This document shows positions 1 through 8,380 of a stretch of DNA of 64,000 bases, piece after piece. The position numbers and the translations under genes were made by a program. Location of the stretch: NCBI GenBank assembly GCA_023439505.1, contig JAEXNR010000023.1:62001-126000 (forward strand). Direction: 5' to 3'. The notes under the pieces were generated by a model that had not been told where the DNA came from, ran no database searches, and saw only the letters and a list, made by a program, of their open reading frames with translations. The stretch's first letter is position 1. Each line of letters begins with the position of its first letter. The stretch comes from Bacillota bacterium. Its GTDB lineage: Bacteria; Bacillota; Clostridia; Lachnospirales; Lachnospiraceae.

Positions 1-1
1 A

Positions 2-679
2 TTGTCCTTCTCCGGCATCGGCATCCAATTGACTTCCTTTGTATTCGGGCTGCTGGCAGTCTCTATCACCTATCTGATTAGTAAAGCAGTCGGGCAGAGA
101 GAGAATGCTACGCTGGTGTTGGTGCTGTCCGGTATGGTAATTGCGGCTTTATTCAGTGCATTTGTATCCATCATCAAGTACATAGCGGACCCTTACAGTA
201 AGCTGCCGGAGATCACGTTCTGGCTGATGGGCAGTATGTCTACGGTGACAATCTCGGATATCGGAATGGTCCTGATACCGATTATCATTGCAACAACAAT
301 ATTACTGGCAGTTCGATGGAGACTAAATGTTTTGGTTTTTGGGGACGAAGAGGCGGTTGCTATGGGCGTTCATACCAGAAGACTTCGTCTGGTCGTGATT
401 ATCTGTTCTACGGTATTAACCTCCTCCGTCGTTGCAATCAGCGGTCAGTTGGGCTGGGTTGGACTGGTGATCCCTCATTTTAGCCGGATGATTGTGGGCC
501 CGAATTATAAACATCTGCTGCCTGCGGCCCTCTTCATCGGTGGAATTTATCTGTTGATTGTGGATAACCTGGCCAGAAATATTTTTCCCGTGGAAATCCC
601 TCTGGGAATATTAACTGCTATTGTTGGTGCACCTTGTTTTATCATACTCTTACTGAGAGGAAAAAGGGGGTGGTGCTAA
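2..679 (+). CDS. FecCD-type ABC importer permease, 5'-truncated
   Basis: Membrane permease of a type II (BtuCD/FecCD) importer for metal chelates or oxyanions. The visible 225 residues are hydrophobic with about seven membrane segments. They contain the family hallmarks: the GDEEAVAMGV cytoplasmic coupling-helix region (about residues 115-124), the GxIGWVGL-like stretch GQLGWVGLVIPH (149-160), and the C-terminal PVEIPLGILTAIVGAPCF. Family members have about 330 residues, so roughly 110 are missing upstream. The frame is open to the first base, so the TTG at 2 is an internal codon. The stop TAA overlaps the start of the ATPase gene by one base, showing translational coupling. Substrate cannot be read from this protein; the downstream Mop gene suggests molybdate/tungstate. 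Confidence 0.93.
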   Translation: MSFSGIGIQLTSFVFGLLAVSITYLISKAVGQRENATLVLVLSGMVIAALFSAFVSIIKYIADPYSKLPEITFWLMGSMSTVTISDIGMVLIPIIIATTILLAVRWRLNVLVFGDEEAVAMGVHTRRLRLVVIICSTVLTSSVVAISGQLGWVGLVIPHFSRMIVGPNYKHLLPAALFIGGIYLLIVDNLARNIFPVEIPLGILTAIVGAPCFIILLLRGKRGWC

Positions 680-1449
680 TGCTTCAGGCAGATCAAATTG
701 TATGCGGGTATGGGAAGAATATTGTGCTTGATAAGCTTAGCTTTCGGGTAGAGGAAGGAAAGGTGTTATGTATTCTTGGTGCCAATGGGATAGGCAAAAC
801 AACCTTATTCAAATCAATCCTGGGTCATATCAGATTAATTGGCGGGACCATATCTGTTCATCAGAGAAATATAGCAACCTTGTCTTATAAAGAGAAGGCG
901 AAGGAAATTGCTTATGTTCCTCAGGCCCATATACCTGCATTTCCCTTTCAGGTCATCGATGTGGTTGCCATGGGAAGAACGGCGCATCTATCCGTGATAT
1001 CCTCTCCATCAGGGAAGGACCTCAGGATTGCTGATGAAGCTCTAAAGTTATTAAACATTTATGAGCTGCGTGATAAGGCATATACGCAAATCAGCGGTGG
1101 AGAAAGACAGCTGGTACTGATTGCAAGGGCATTGACACAGGAGACGAAACTTATCATTATGGATGAACCAACTGCCAATCTGGACTTTGGAAATCAGACA
1201 AGGATTATTGAACAAATGAATCATCTGGCAAAGCAGGGGCATTCCATTCTATATACCACACACGATCCGGAGCATGCCTTTCTCTGCTCTAATCAAGTGA
1301 TGGCAATCAGAGGAAAAGGGGATGTTCTGGTTGGAGATGCGAAGGAGATCATAACCAATGAATTACTGTCTGAGATTTATCATGTGAATGCCTTAGTCAA
1401 AGAGGTGGAATTGCCGGAACGGACCATCAGAGTATGTATTCCCGTATGA
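679..1449 (+). CDS. FecE/BtuD-type ABC importer ATPase
   Basis: Cytosolic ATPase energising the FecCD-type permease. Of two possible starts I chose ATG 679 because it overlaps the permease stop (TAATG) and follows a purine-rich GAGGAAAAAGGGGG; an in-frame ATG at 634 would lie inside the permease gene. The 256-residue protein has Walker A GANGIGKT (34-41), the Q-loop PQ near 81, the signature SGGERQ (139-144), Walker B LIIMDEP (158-164) and a switch His in YTTHDPEH. The length is normal for the family. It shares an operon with the permease and the binding lipoprotein at 1472. Confidence 0.95.
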   Translation: MLQADQIVCGYGKNIVLDKLSFRVEEGKVLCILGANGIGKTTLFKSILGHIRLIGGTISVHQRNIATLSYKEKAKEIAYVPQAHIPAFPFQVIDVVAMGRTAHLSVISSPSGKDLRIADEALKLLNIYELRDKAYTQISGGERQLVLIARALTQETKLIIMDEPTANLDFGNQTRIIEQMNHLAKQGHSILYTTHDPEHAFLCSNQVMAIRGKGDVLVGDAKEIITNELLSEIYHVNALVKEVELPERTIRVCIPV

Positions 1450-1471
1450 TGGGAGGAAAGGTAGTGGTGAG

Positions 1472-2755
1472 ATGAAAATAAGGAGAGCAGCAACAGGTTG
1501 TATCTTAATGGTGTTGTTGATGACAGCCGCCGGCTGCAGACAGAGTGAGGGAAACAAACCTGCACGGTCAGATTCTGCGCAAGTAAATCATACAGAGGGA
1601 AGCCCTGAGAAAGAACCCGCCACGGAAGAAACTCTCAGGGAAGAAAAACTCACGGAAGAAATCTCCACGGAGGAACCCTCCACGGAGGAACCCTCCTTGG
1701 AGGGTGACAGTGCATCAGGAAATCTGTCAAACGGTAGTGAGGATGACAAGGGGAATCGTCTGATTACGGATATGGCAGGGCGAGAGGTCCTCATAGAGAA
1801 CAGGATAGAGAAGATATATTCCACCGGACAGCCCGGTGTGGTTATGTTATATACACTGTGCCCGGATAAGCTCCTTGGCTGGTGTATGAAGTTATCAAGG
1901 GAAGAAGCCAAATACATAGATCCCAGGTATCTTTCTCTTCCGGTGTTAGGTCTAATGCAGGGAAATAACAATACAGCCAATAAGGAAGAGATTATGAGGA
2001 GAAATCCGGATATGGTGCTTTTTATGACCGACATCGCGGAGGATACCATAGAATCAGCGGACGAAATGCAGGAGATGATGGGAATTCCGGTTGTAGTTGC
2101 AGATTATCATTTGGATCGGTTAAGCGATACCTATCAATTTCTCGGCGAAATATTAAAGGAAACCAAAAGAGCGGACGAACTTTCGGCGTACTGCAAGGAT
2201 ACCGTAACCCAAGCAATAAGAGCCGCGGCTGCGATACCCATGGAGGAGAGAAAACGGATCTACTATGCACAGGGCTCTACCGGTATGCAGACCGCACCAA
2301 AGGGTTCCTCCCATTCGGAGGTAATAGACCTTGTTGGCGGAGAGAATACGGTTATTCTGAAAGCAAATACCGATGGAAGATTAACCATTAATATGGAGCA
2401 GCTTCTGATCTATAATCCGGATATTATCATTGCTTCCTATAGTATGGGACATAATAATACGAAAAAAGATGCATTTTCCATCATAACCAACGGCTCCAAA
2501 GAATGGAAACTTTTGGATGCGGTAAAAAACGGGATGATTTTTAATACACCGGCGTATCCCTATAATTGGCTTGATATGCCACCATCTGTGAATCGGATCA
2601 TTGGCATCAAATGGATGGGGAATCTGCTGTATCCGGATTATTATCCATTTGATATGAAAGAGGAAGTGCTGGATTTTTATCAATTATTTTATAATAAAAA
2701 GCTGTCACAGGAAGAATTGAATCTATTACTTGGAAATGCTGTAAGAGAAGGATAG
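1472..2755 (+). CDS. FecB-like substrate-binding lipoprotein
   Basis: Extracellular binding protein of the importer encoded at 2-1449. It has a type II signal peptide with lipobox TAAGC (Cys22). An acidic low-complexity linker of TEEPS-type repeats (about residues 47-80) probably spans the wall. A periplasmic-binding fold of the siderophore/cobalamin/oxyanion group follows (about 95-420). The region begins with the typical TDMAGREV motif and ends with a PYNWLDMPPSVNRIIGIKW stretch. At 427 residues it is longer than usual because of the linker. The start ATG has GGGAGGAAAGG upstream. Ligand is not readable from sequence; FecB-like proteins bind heme, siderophores, B12 or molybdate/tungstate (MolA type). 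Confidence 0.9.
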   Translation: MKIRRAATGCILMVLLMTAAGCRQSEGNKPARSDSAQVNHTEGSPEKEPATEETLREEKLTEEISTEEPSTEEPSLEGDSASGNLSNGSEDDKGNRLITDMAGREVLIENRIEKIYSTGQPGVVMLYTLCPDKLLGWCMKLSREEAKYIDPRYLSLPVLGLMQGNNNTANKEEIMRRNPDMVLFMTDIAEDTIESADEMQEMMGIPVVVADYHLDRLSDTYQFLGEILKETKRADELSAYCKDTVTQAIRAAAAIPMEERKRIYYAQGSTGMQTAPKGSSHSEVIDLVGGENTVILKANTDGRLTINMEQLLIYNPDIIIASYSMGHNNTKKDAFSIITNGSKEWKLLDAVKNGMIFNTPAYPYNWLDMPPSVNRIIGIKWMGNLLYPDYYPFDMKEEVLDFYQLFYNKKLSQEELNLLLGNAVREG

Positions 2756-2809
2756 AGAAAGTTATAACAGATGCATCAATTATTTTAAATAAAGAAAGGA
2801 AATGATAAG

Positions 2810-4324
2810 ATGAAAGCAAAGAAACAGGGGAAATTAATCATTGGCGTACTATTCTTATTCATCAGTCTGAGTTTTGGCTATGTAACAGCGTTGGGGGCAG
2901 CCACGGAACCATTAACAAAGATTGATGCAGCTGCGCAGCCGTATCAGAAAGAACCGGATACCTATCTCATATCAGAGAATGCATCCATGTCATGGAAATA
3001 TTTTAATACCATATTGGGGTATAATGAAGCCGGGACCCAGAAGTCAGGTACTCCGACAGTTAAGGTTTATGAATACCGGTCGAAGGATACCGCAGAGCAA
3101 AAACTACAATATGCATGGACCTTTTATGGGGAGAAGTTGAAACCCATCACTGGGGATGTTGCAGGACCGGTCAGTCTGTCGGTCAGTGTAAAAGCAGAAG
3201 CAGATGATACAGTGGTAGAATTTGGCTGTAAAAGAGATTTCAAGGGAACTGCTGGTGTCAAACTCTATGTAGGGGATTATTTTAAGGATCAGGACAGGTT
3301 AACACTTACCTATCTTGGGGGAAGTGACAGCAGTGATATTCATGGGCCATCGAAAGCAGAGGGCATAGCTTCCTCTGTTATCATCAAGGATTTAACCGTT
3401 GTTCAGGGATATATTGAGTTTGATCTGGGTTACGGAGGAACGTATTCCTTAAGCAAGGAGACAGCGACGGCAGCAGAACCGGATAAGACAGCCGTACCTG
3501 ATAAAGCAGCAGTCAATCAAAGTATCGATACCTCCGCTGTATCCTATCAGGGGAATGGAAGTAAGGAAGAGCCCTTTACTTATCTGATTTCTTCGGGATC
3601 AAAATTAACCTGGAAAAAGTATAATACGGTACTGGGGTATGATGATAACGGTCTGGTCAAGGGGGAAGCTGCTGTAACAGAAACATATGAGAATAGAGTG
3701 GGGGATTTGGTTGACGGTAAGTTAAATTATGCGTGGACCATCGACGGTACAAAGCTCCTGCCCATTACGGAAAATAACAAAGGTCCGATTAATCTGGGAA
3801 TTACATGTGAGAAACAAGGCTCCTCAGTCAAGGTATCCTTTGATACGACAAGAGTATTTGATGGAGAAATCTATATAACATTAGATGTCAGCAAATATTT
3901 TGAGGATCAGGATATGGTGGTTCTGGAATATAGCACAGGAGCTGGTCCCGATCAGATTCATGGGACGGATACGGCCACAGATACGGTTACAGCGAAATCA
4001 CAGGAGCTGAAAGTAGAGGATGGACTTGTGAAGTTTACAATACATAATGGTGGGAATTATGTGTTAAATAAAGAGAGTGCCGGAGCGATTGAAGTTGTTT
4101 CTAAGGACAGCGGTACCCCTGCCAAAGATAATGACACCACGATTACTGACATAAAGGCTGATACCAATAACATAAAAGCAGATGCTGCAGAAACGGATCC
4201 TTCAGATGATGAGCTGCCAAAGACCGGAGAGATTCCATATTCCTCTATCAGTGTCATCATGATGATTTTGTTTGGAACGGGCGTGATATTATTAAGAGTA
4301 AGAAGAGAAAAATGGTCAAAGTAG
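2810..4324 (+). CDS. Sortase-anchored surface protein with two copies of an unrecognised domain
   Basis: A 504-residue cell-wall protein. It has a signal peptide (cleavage near residue 30) and a C-terminal sorting signal LPKTG at 469-473, followed by a hydrophobic helix and a positive tail. Between them lie two homologous domains of about 180 residues (about 45-215 and 245-425). Each shows YLIS..S..(T/S)WKxxNTxLGY, a Y-E-R segment, LxYAWT, a DxHG motif and a final GGxYxL(S/N)KE. A third copy is in the next gene. I do not recognise the domain; it is not an obvious NEAT domain. Position behind a FecBCD-type importer suggests ligand capture at the surface. The SD AAAGAAAGGA lies 9 bases before ATG. 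Confidence 0.85.
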   Translation: MKAKKQGKLIIGVLFLFISLSFGYVTALGAATEPLTKIDAAAQPYQKEPDTYLISENASMSWKYFNTILGYNEAGTQKSGTPTVKVYEYRSKDTAEQKLQYAWTFYGEKLKPITGDVAGPVSLSVSVKAEADDTVVEFGCKRDFKGTAGVKLYVGDYFKDQDRLTLTYLGGSDSSDIHGPSKAEGIASSVIIKDLTVVQGYIEFDLGYGGTYSLSKETATAAEPDKTAVPDKAAVNQSIDTSAVSYQGNGSKEEPFTYLISSGSKLTWKKYNTVLGYDDNGLVKGEAAVTETYENRVGDLVDGKLNYAWTIDGTKLLPITENNKGPINLGITCEKQGSSVKVSFDTTRVFDGEIYITLDVSKYFEDQDMVVLEYSTGAGPDQIHGTDTATDTVTAKSQELKVEDGLVKFTIHNGGNYVLNKESAGAIEVVSKDSGTPAKDNDTTITDIKADTNNIKADAAETDPSDDELPKTGEIPYSSISVIMMILFGTGVILLRVRREKWSK

Positions 4325-6009
4325 GAGCCAAATGGAAAGCGGCACTGTTGCTTGGACTATGGTTTGGACTTTTGGTAAGTTCGCCTGTAAGAGCAGAGGA
4401 AACAGCAGTCGTACTTGGTGTGGTAGGAGATGATGTAGCGGCTTATACCGGAAGCGGTACACCCGCTGATCCCTATCGGTATTTATTTGATGTTGATTCC
4501 AAGGTCACCTGGAAGCATTTGAGAGATTTAAAAGCCAACAAGGATACGGAGATTTATGAAAAGAGATGGGACAATATTGTTGACGGGAGACTGGAATATT
4601 CGTGGAAATTTTCGCATGACAGTATAACAAGTCCGGAGGGACCGTATTTTCTGGGAATCAACTTCTATGACGGTGATGCTGTTCAGGGATTAAAAGGCGG
4701 GAAGGATGCAAAATACTTTTCCTTTGCCAACAAAAGAGACCTGCCCGGGACTGCTGACATCACGCTATATGTGGGACAGGAGTTTCAGGATCATACCTTC
4801 CTGGGATTATATTATTACGGAGGTTATCAGTCCGATATTGTACATGGCAGTACCCCTGTGACAGATCCACAGGAGATAAAGGTACAGGACAAAGTTAAAC
4901 AAATTGCCGGCAAAATCGAAGTAATGGATGGTTATGTGAAATTCCAAATCCGTTATGGAGGTAATTATTATCTAAAAGAGCAGCATAAAAGCGCACCTTC
5001 GTCAGGAAAGATCTCGAAAGATCCCGCAGAGCCCCCTCTTTATGCAGATGAGAAGGTATTGGGAACCATAAAGGAGCTGTTTCCAACCAAGGCCATAGCC
5101 GAGGCAATTGCAGATGGGCTGATGAAGCATACACGAGATGAAATCACCCAAGCTGATCTTGACAGCATCAAGAGTATCTTCTTATCAGGGATGAAGCTAA
5201 AGTCACTTGAGGAACTGGGCAGGTATTCTTTTGCGCGACTTGAGCAGCTGATCCTGTCTGACAATCAGATTTCTAAGTTACCAGGCCTTTCTATGCCGAT
5301 GTTAACTTACCTTGATCTAAGCAATAATCGGATGGAAGATATGAAGGGTCTTGCAAAATGCCGGAATCTTGAAGTACTATTACTCCCAAATAATAAGCTG
5401 CAGGATTATCGTGCTTTATCAGATCTTCCCCTGCTGATATCGATTGATCTGTCCGGAAATGACATTACAAAATGGTATGAGACGGCGAGTGAGACCTTAC
5501 GGTATCTGAATCTGTCGGATAATAAGCTGACGAAGATCGGAAAAGTTGACGGTATGAAGCAGCTGGAGGTGATGGATCTGTCAAGAAACCCTATGGTGGA
5601 TGCCATTGATACGTTAGCATATGGTGACATAGAAATTATAACCGACCAGATACAGCAGGAAACCATACAGAAAGATACGATACAGAAAGATACGATACAG
5701 AAAGATACGACACAGAAAGATACGACACAGCAGGATACGACGCAGCAGGAAAAGTCACAGCAGAAAGAAGAACCGCAGGTACAGATATCGAAAGAGGGCA
5801 TTTGGCAGGAAGACTTACAGCAGAAGCAGATGCTGCAAAAAGAAGCACAACAGGACGAATCAACGAAAAATCATAGTCTGTTTGGAGTGTTTGCTGTCGG
5901 AGGTGTATTGGTAGTCATCATTATGATGATAATATATTACGAAAGAAGGTGCATCCATTATGAAAATCAGCGCGAGGAATCAGATCAAAGGGACAGTACG
6001 AAAGATTAA
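4312..6009 (+). CDS. Leucine-rich-repeat surface protein with the same repeat domain
   Basis: A 565-residue membrane-anchored surface protein. It has a signal peptide (about 1-28), one copy of the domain seen twice in the preceding protein (about 45-225), and a leucine-rich-repeat block (about 285-440; repeats such as LTYLDLSNN, LEVLLLPNN, LRYLNLSDN). A Gln/Lys/Asp/Thr-rich stretch of tandem QKDTI units (about 448-480) follows, then a transmembrane helix (about 522-543) and a short charged cytoplasmic tail. No LPxTG. It overlaps the previous gene by 13 bases, so the two are co-translated. The order ligand domain plus LRR resembles the IlsA type of Bacillus heme-capture proteins, but I see no NEAT motif, so that is only an analogy. 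Confidence 0.85.
   Translation: MVKVGAKWKAALLLGLWFGLLVSSPVRAEETAVVLGVVGDDVAAYTGSGTPADPYRYLFDVDSKVTWKHLRDLKANKDTEIYEKRWDNIVDGRLEYSWKFSHDSITSPEGPYFLGINFYDGDAVQGLKGGKDAKYFSFANKRDLPGTADITLYVGQEFQDHTFLGLYYYGGYQSDIVHGSTPVTDPQEIKVQDKVKQIAGKIEVMDGYVKFQIRYGGNYYLKEQHKSAPSSGKISKDPAEPPLYADEKVLGTIKELFPTKAIAEAIADGLMKHTRDEITQADLDSIKSIFLSGMKLKSLEELGRYSFARLEQLILSDNQISKLPGLSMPMLTYLDLSNNRMEDMKGLAKCRNLEVLLLPNNKLQDYRALSDLPLLISIDLSGNDITKWYETASETLRYLNLSDNKLTKIGKVDGMKQLEVMDLSRNPMVDAIDTLAYGDIEIITDQIQQETIQKDTIQKDTIQKDTTQKDTTQQDTTQQEKSQQKEEPQVQISKEGIWQEDLQQKQMLQKEAQQDESTKNHSLFGVFAVGGVLVVIIMMIIYYERRCIHYENQREESDQRDSTKD
5651..5760 (+). repeat. 15-bp tandem repeats inside the LRR gene
   Basis: About six imperfect head-to-tail copies of a 15-bp unit (ATACAGAAAGATACG) encode the QKDTI/QKDTT/QQDTT repeats. 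Because the period is a multiple of three, copy-number change keeps the frame and would lengthen or shorten the stalk between LRR block and membrane. Confidence 0.85.
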
Positions 6010-6169
6010 GGAAGGGGCCGTTAACGCCATTGTTACGCTGGATATCGGAAATGGCAATATGATATCTGCGACCATTTCGCTAGATGCGGTCAAGGAATTA
6101 GGTATTGAGGTTGGTAAGGAAGCATATGCTATTGTAAAAGCAACCTCTGTTATGATTGGAATGGATTAG
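5960..6169 (+). CDS. Mop-type molybdenum-pterin/molybdate-binding protein
   Basis: A 69-residue molbindin (Mop/TOBE fold), a small cytosolic protein that oligomerises and binds molybdate or tungstate. The whole chain matches the family: SARNQIKGTVRKIKEGAVNA at 4-23, a central GNGNMISATIS, then KELGIEVGKEAYAIVKATSVMI. It begins 50 bases inside the preceding LRR gene, in another frame, with AGAAGG as ribosome binding site about 10 bases before ATG. Tight overlap makes it the last gene of the importer operon. Known molbindins buffer molybdate or tungstate. Its presence is the best clue that the FecBCD-type transporter carries an oxyanion, as HI1470-1472 (MolBCA) does, rather than iron. Confidence 0.92.
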   Translation: MKISARNQIKGTVRKIKEGAVNAIVTLDIGNGNMISATISLDAVKELGIEVGKEAYAIVKATSVMIGMD

Positions 6170-6212
6170 GGAGAAGTCATCCACATTGAAAAATGAGTAG
6201 TGTAATTCGAAG

Positions 6213-6247
6213 AACACGCCTTAGATTGCAAAATCTAAGGCGTGTTT
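6213..6247 (+). terminator. Terminator of the importer/surface-protein operon
   Basis: Perfect 15-bp stem AACACGCCTTAGATT (6213-6227) / AATCTAAGGCGTGTT (6232-6246) closed by a GCAA tetraloop, ending in a T tract. It lies 44 bases after the Mop stop. The following bases to 6336 hold no gene. Confidence 0.9.
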
Positions 6248-6336
6248 TGGATTAGATACGAACCAGCAGGTTGCAGGCTCGATTCCGATCACAAGTTTCT
6301 AATGCAACTGTTAACTTTTATATACTATCGGGAAGT

Positions 6337-6365
6337 TTGTTATTGTTCGTTCTATCGTATATAAT
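6337..6365 (+). promoter_or_regulatory. Sigma-A-type promoter of the two-component/ABC operon
   Basis: TTGTTA (6337-6342), 17-bp spacer, TATAAT (6360-6365). It lies about 180 bases upstream of the response-regulator start. A perfect short dyad CTCCG-AC-CGGAG (6392-6403) sits about 20 bases after the expected start point and could be an operator, possibly for the response regulator itself. Confidence 0.7.
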
Positions 6366-6545
6366 ATTAGATGATGACTTACATTAGGGATCTCCGACCG
6401 GAGGATAGATTAAATTTTCAAAGCTTAAGGTAATTGAAAGGTAATGATAAACCAGTGTTAAGATTTGATTGGATCAACTGAAAGGTTCGGCTGTTATGAT
6501 AGCTTTGTAGCTTGGAGGTAAAAAATAAACAAGGAGGAGTAAACC

Positions 6546-7238
6546 GTGAACCAAACCATTTTGATTGTGGATGACGAAAAAGAAATCCGTGAGCTTCTGC
6601 GGCTGTATATTGAAAAGGACGGATATTCTGTGATACAGGCCGAAAACGGAGTAGAGGCGCTGAAACAAGTCGACCAGAAGCAAATAGATCTGGCCGTTAT
6701 CGACATTATGATGCCGGAGCTTGACGGCTATCAGCTGATAAAAGCCTTGCGGAAACGAGGGAATCTTCCCATTATCGTAGTGAGTGCTAAAACAGAAAAT
6801 CATGAAAAAATCCTGGGGCTTGATCTTGGAGCGGATGATTATGTAACAAAACCTTTTGACCCTCTGGAGGTGATTGCCAGGATCAGAGCCAGACTGCGCT
6901 GCCATGACACACGTGACGCAAGGACGGATGATTCCGACGTAACTTTACTGAAAGTGGGTAGTTTGATGCTGGATACCTCTGCCTGCACCTTACACTCCGA
7001 CAAGGAAAACATACAGCTCACCGCCACTGAATTTAATATGATGAAGCTGTTTATGCAGAGTCCCGGCCGCGTGTTCACCAAACAGCAGATCTATGATAGT
7101 GCGTGGCAGGAAACGGTGGCTGTTGACGACAATACGGTGATGGTCGCCATCAGCAAGCTGCGTAGTAAGCTGCCCGACAATTGTAAAGCGGCGATCGGAA
7201 CAGTTCGAGGGTTGGGATATCGGTTGGAGGTGCAATGA
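6546..7238 (+). CDS. OmpR/VanR-family response regulator
   Basis: A 230-residue DNA-binding response regulator. The receiver domain (1-115) has the acidic pair D9/D10, the phospho-acceptor D53 (VIDIMMPELDG) and K102 in the TKPF motif. A winged-helix effector domain (about 135-228) ends GTVRGLGYRLE. The start is GTG at 6546, chosen because AAGGAGGAG lies 6 bases upstream. The stop overlaps the histidine kinase start (ATGA). It probably controls the adjacent FtsX-type permease and ATPase in response to a cell-envelope stress, by analogy to VanRS and related systems. Confidence 0.95.
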   Translation: MNQTILIVDDEKEIRELLRLYIEKDGYSVIQAENGVEALKQVDQKQIDLAVIDIMMPELDGYQLIKALRKRGNLPIIVVSAKTENHEKILGLDLGADDYVTKPFDPLEVIARIRARLRCHDTRDARTDDSDVTLLKVGSLMLDTSACTLHSDKENIQLTATEFNMMKLFMQSPGRVFTKQQIYDSAWQETVAVDDNTVMVAISKLRSKLPDNCKAAIGTVRGLGYRLEVQ

Positions 7239-8380
7239 TGAAGCGAAGGAACAGCATATTGAAAACCGTTGTACTTCGGTTTATCGGCTATTTTCTCGGA
7301 ATTGAGATTGCCGTATCTTTATTGGAAGACCTATTTAGTCTGCTTATATATGGTACGGAAAATGAATTTCCATATGACGGAATCCCCGGCATAGTGGCGG
7401 GCATGGAACCGTACCAAATCGCGCAGATTATTTTAATGGGGCTGTTGGAATTGGCAATATACTGTGTGGGGATTGCTCTTTTTGCGCGCAGCATAAGCCG
7501 CAAAGTTTCTTATCCTGCCGAGCGTATGGCAGAAGGTTTTCGGGAGGTTTCAAACGGAAATTTGAACATCTCACTGGATTTTGAAACAGAAACCGAGTTT
7601 AAAGAAATGCGGGATACCTTCAACCACATGACACATAAACTCAAAGACTACGAAGAAAAACGCATGATTATGGAAAATGAACGGATGCGGCTTTTCTCGC
7701 ATATTGCCCATGATTTGAAAACTCCAATGACGACGATTATCGGATATACCGGTGCTCTGGCAAGCGGTATAGTGGATGATGCGGATAAGCAGCGGGAGTA
7801 CCATATGGCAATCAAAGCAAAATCTGAGCAAATGAATGAATTGGTTGACCAACTTCTTTCTTATTCCAAACTTGGTGCGCCCCAGTATCAAATGAAATTT
7901 GCTGCTGCCGATATTGCAGAATTACTTCGCGTGGCTTGCGCGTCCCTCTTTGGTGAAATAGAGAGTAAGCAGATGGAGCTTAACCTGATGCTGCCGGAAA
8001 AACCAGTGTTTTTTGAAATGGATTCGCTGGAAATGAGTCGTGCTATCGGCAATCTTCTGACAAACGCGATTCGTCATAACCCTGCGGGCAGTCTGCTGTC
8101 TGTGAGGCTGGCGGAAGAAGCGGAACATATTATCATTCAAATAGCTGACAGCGGCGTGGCTATCCCTGAAGCAATTGTCGGAAATCTATTCGAACCCTTT
8201 ATTTCCGGCAGTGACTCTAGAAGCTCGGGCAGCGGTACGGGACTGGGGCTTGCCATCGTGAAAAAGGTGGTGGAACAGCATTCCGGCGAGATCTTTGTAT
8301 CGGGCGCCCGACCACCCTACACAAAGATGTTTGTTTTACGTTTGCCCAATCATAAGAAAAGTGGAGGTGGAAATGTATAG
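7235..8380 (+). CDS. VanS-like sensor histidine kinase
   Basis: A 381-residue membrane kinase partner of the preceding regulator. Two membrane helices (about 12-38 and 62-86) enclose a short extracellular loop. A HAMP region (about 84-140) follows, then HisKA with phospho-accepting H159 in HDLKTP, and a HATPase domain with N-box NLLTNAIRHN and G-boxes including GSGTGLGL. The small sensing loop suggests it senses within the membrane or together with the ABC permease encoded next. ATG 7235 overlaps the regulator stop by 4 bases. Its own stop overlaps the permease gene start by 8 bases, so all four genes are coupled. Confidence 0.94.
   Translation: MMKRRNSILKTVVLRFIGYFLGIEIAVSLLEDLFSLLIYGTENEFPYDGIPGIVAGMEPYQIAQIILMGLLELAIYCVGIALFARSISRKVSYPAERMAEGFREVSNGNLNISLDFETETEFKEMRDTFNHMTHKLKDYEEKRMIMENERMRLFSHIAHDLKTPMTTIIGYTGALASGIVDDADKQREYHMAIKAKSEQMNELVDQLLSYSKLGAPQYQMKFAAADIAELLRVACASLFGEIESKQMELNLMLPEKPVFFEMDSLEMSRAIGNLLTNAIRHNPAGSLLSVRLAEEAEHIIIQIADSGVAIPEAIVGNLFEPFISGSDSRSSGSGTGLGLAIVKKVVEQHSGEIFVSGARPPYTKMFVLRLPNHKKSGGGNV

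Noticed and set aside
5406..5801. Long antisense frame rich in Cys/Val/Ser across the LRR gene
   Set aside because: It is the reverse reading of the 15-bp tandem repeats; no ribosome binding site and the plus strand is clearly coding.
2810..6009. NEAT heme-binding domains in the two surface proteins
   Set aside because: The repeats do not show the NEAT YxxxY-type heme motif or the usual strand pattern, and the Mop gene argues for a different ligand.
6266..6292. tRNA-like stretch resembling a T arm (GCTCGATTCC)
   Set aside because: No matching acceptor, D or anticodon arms upstream or downstream; not a tRNA gene, at most a fragment.
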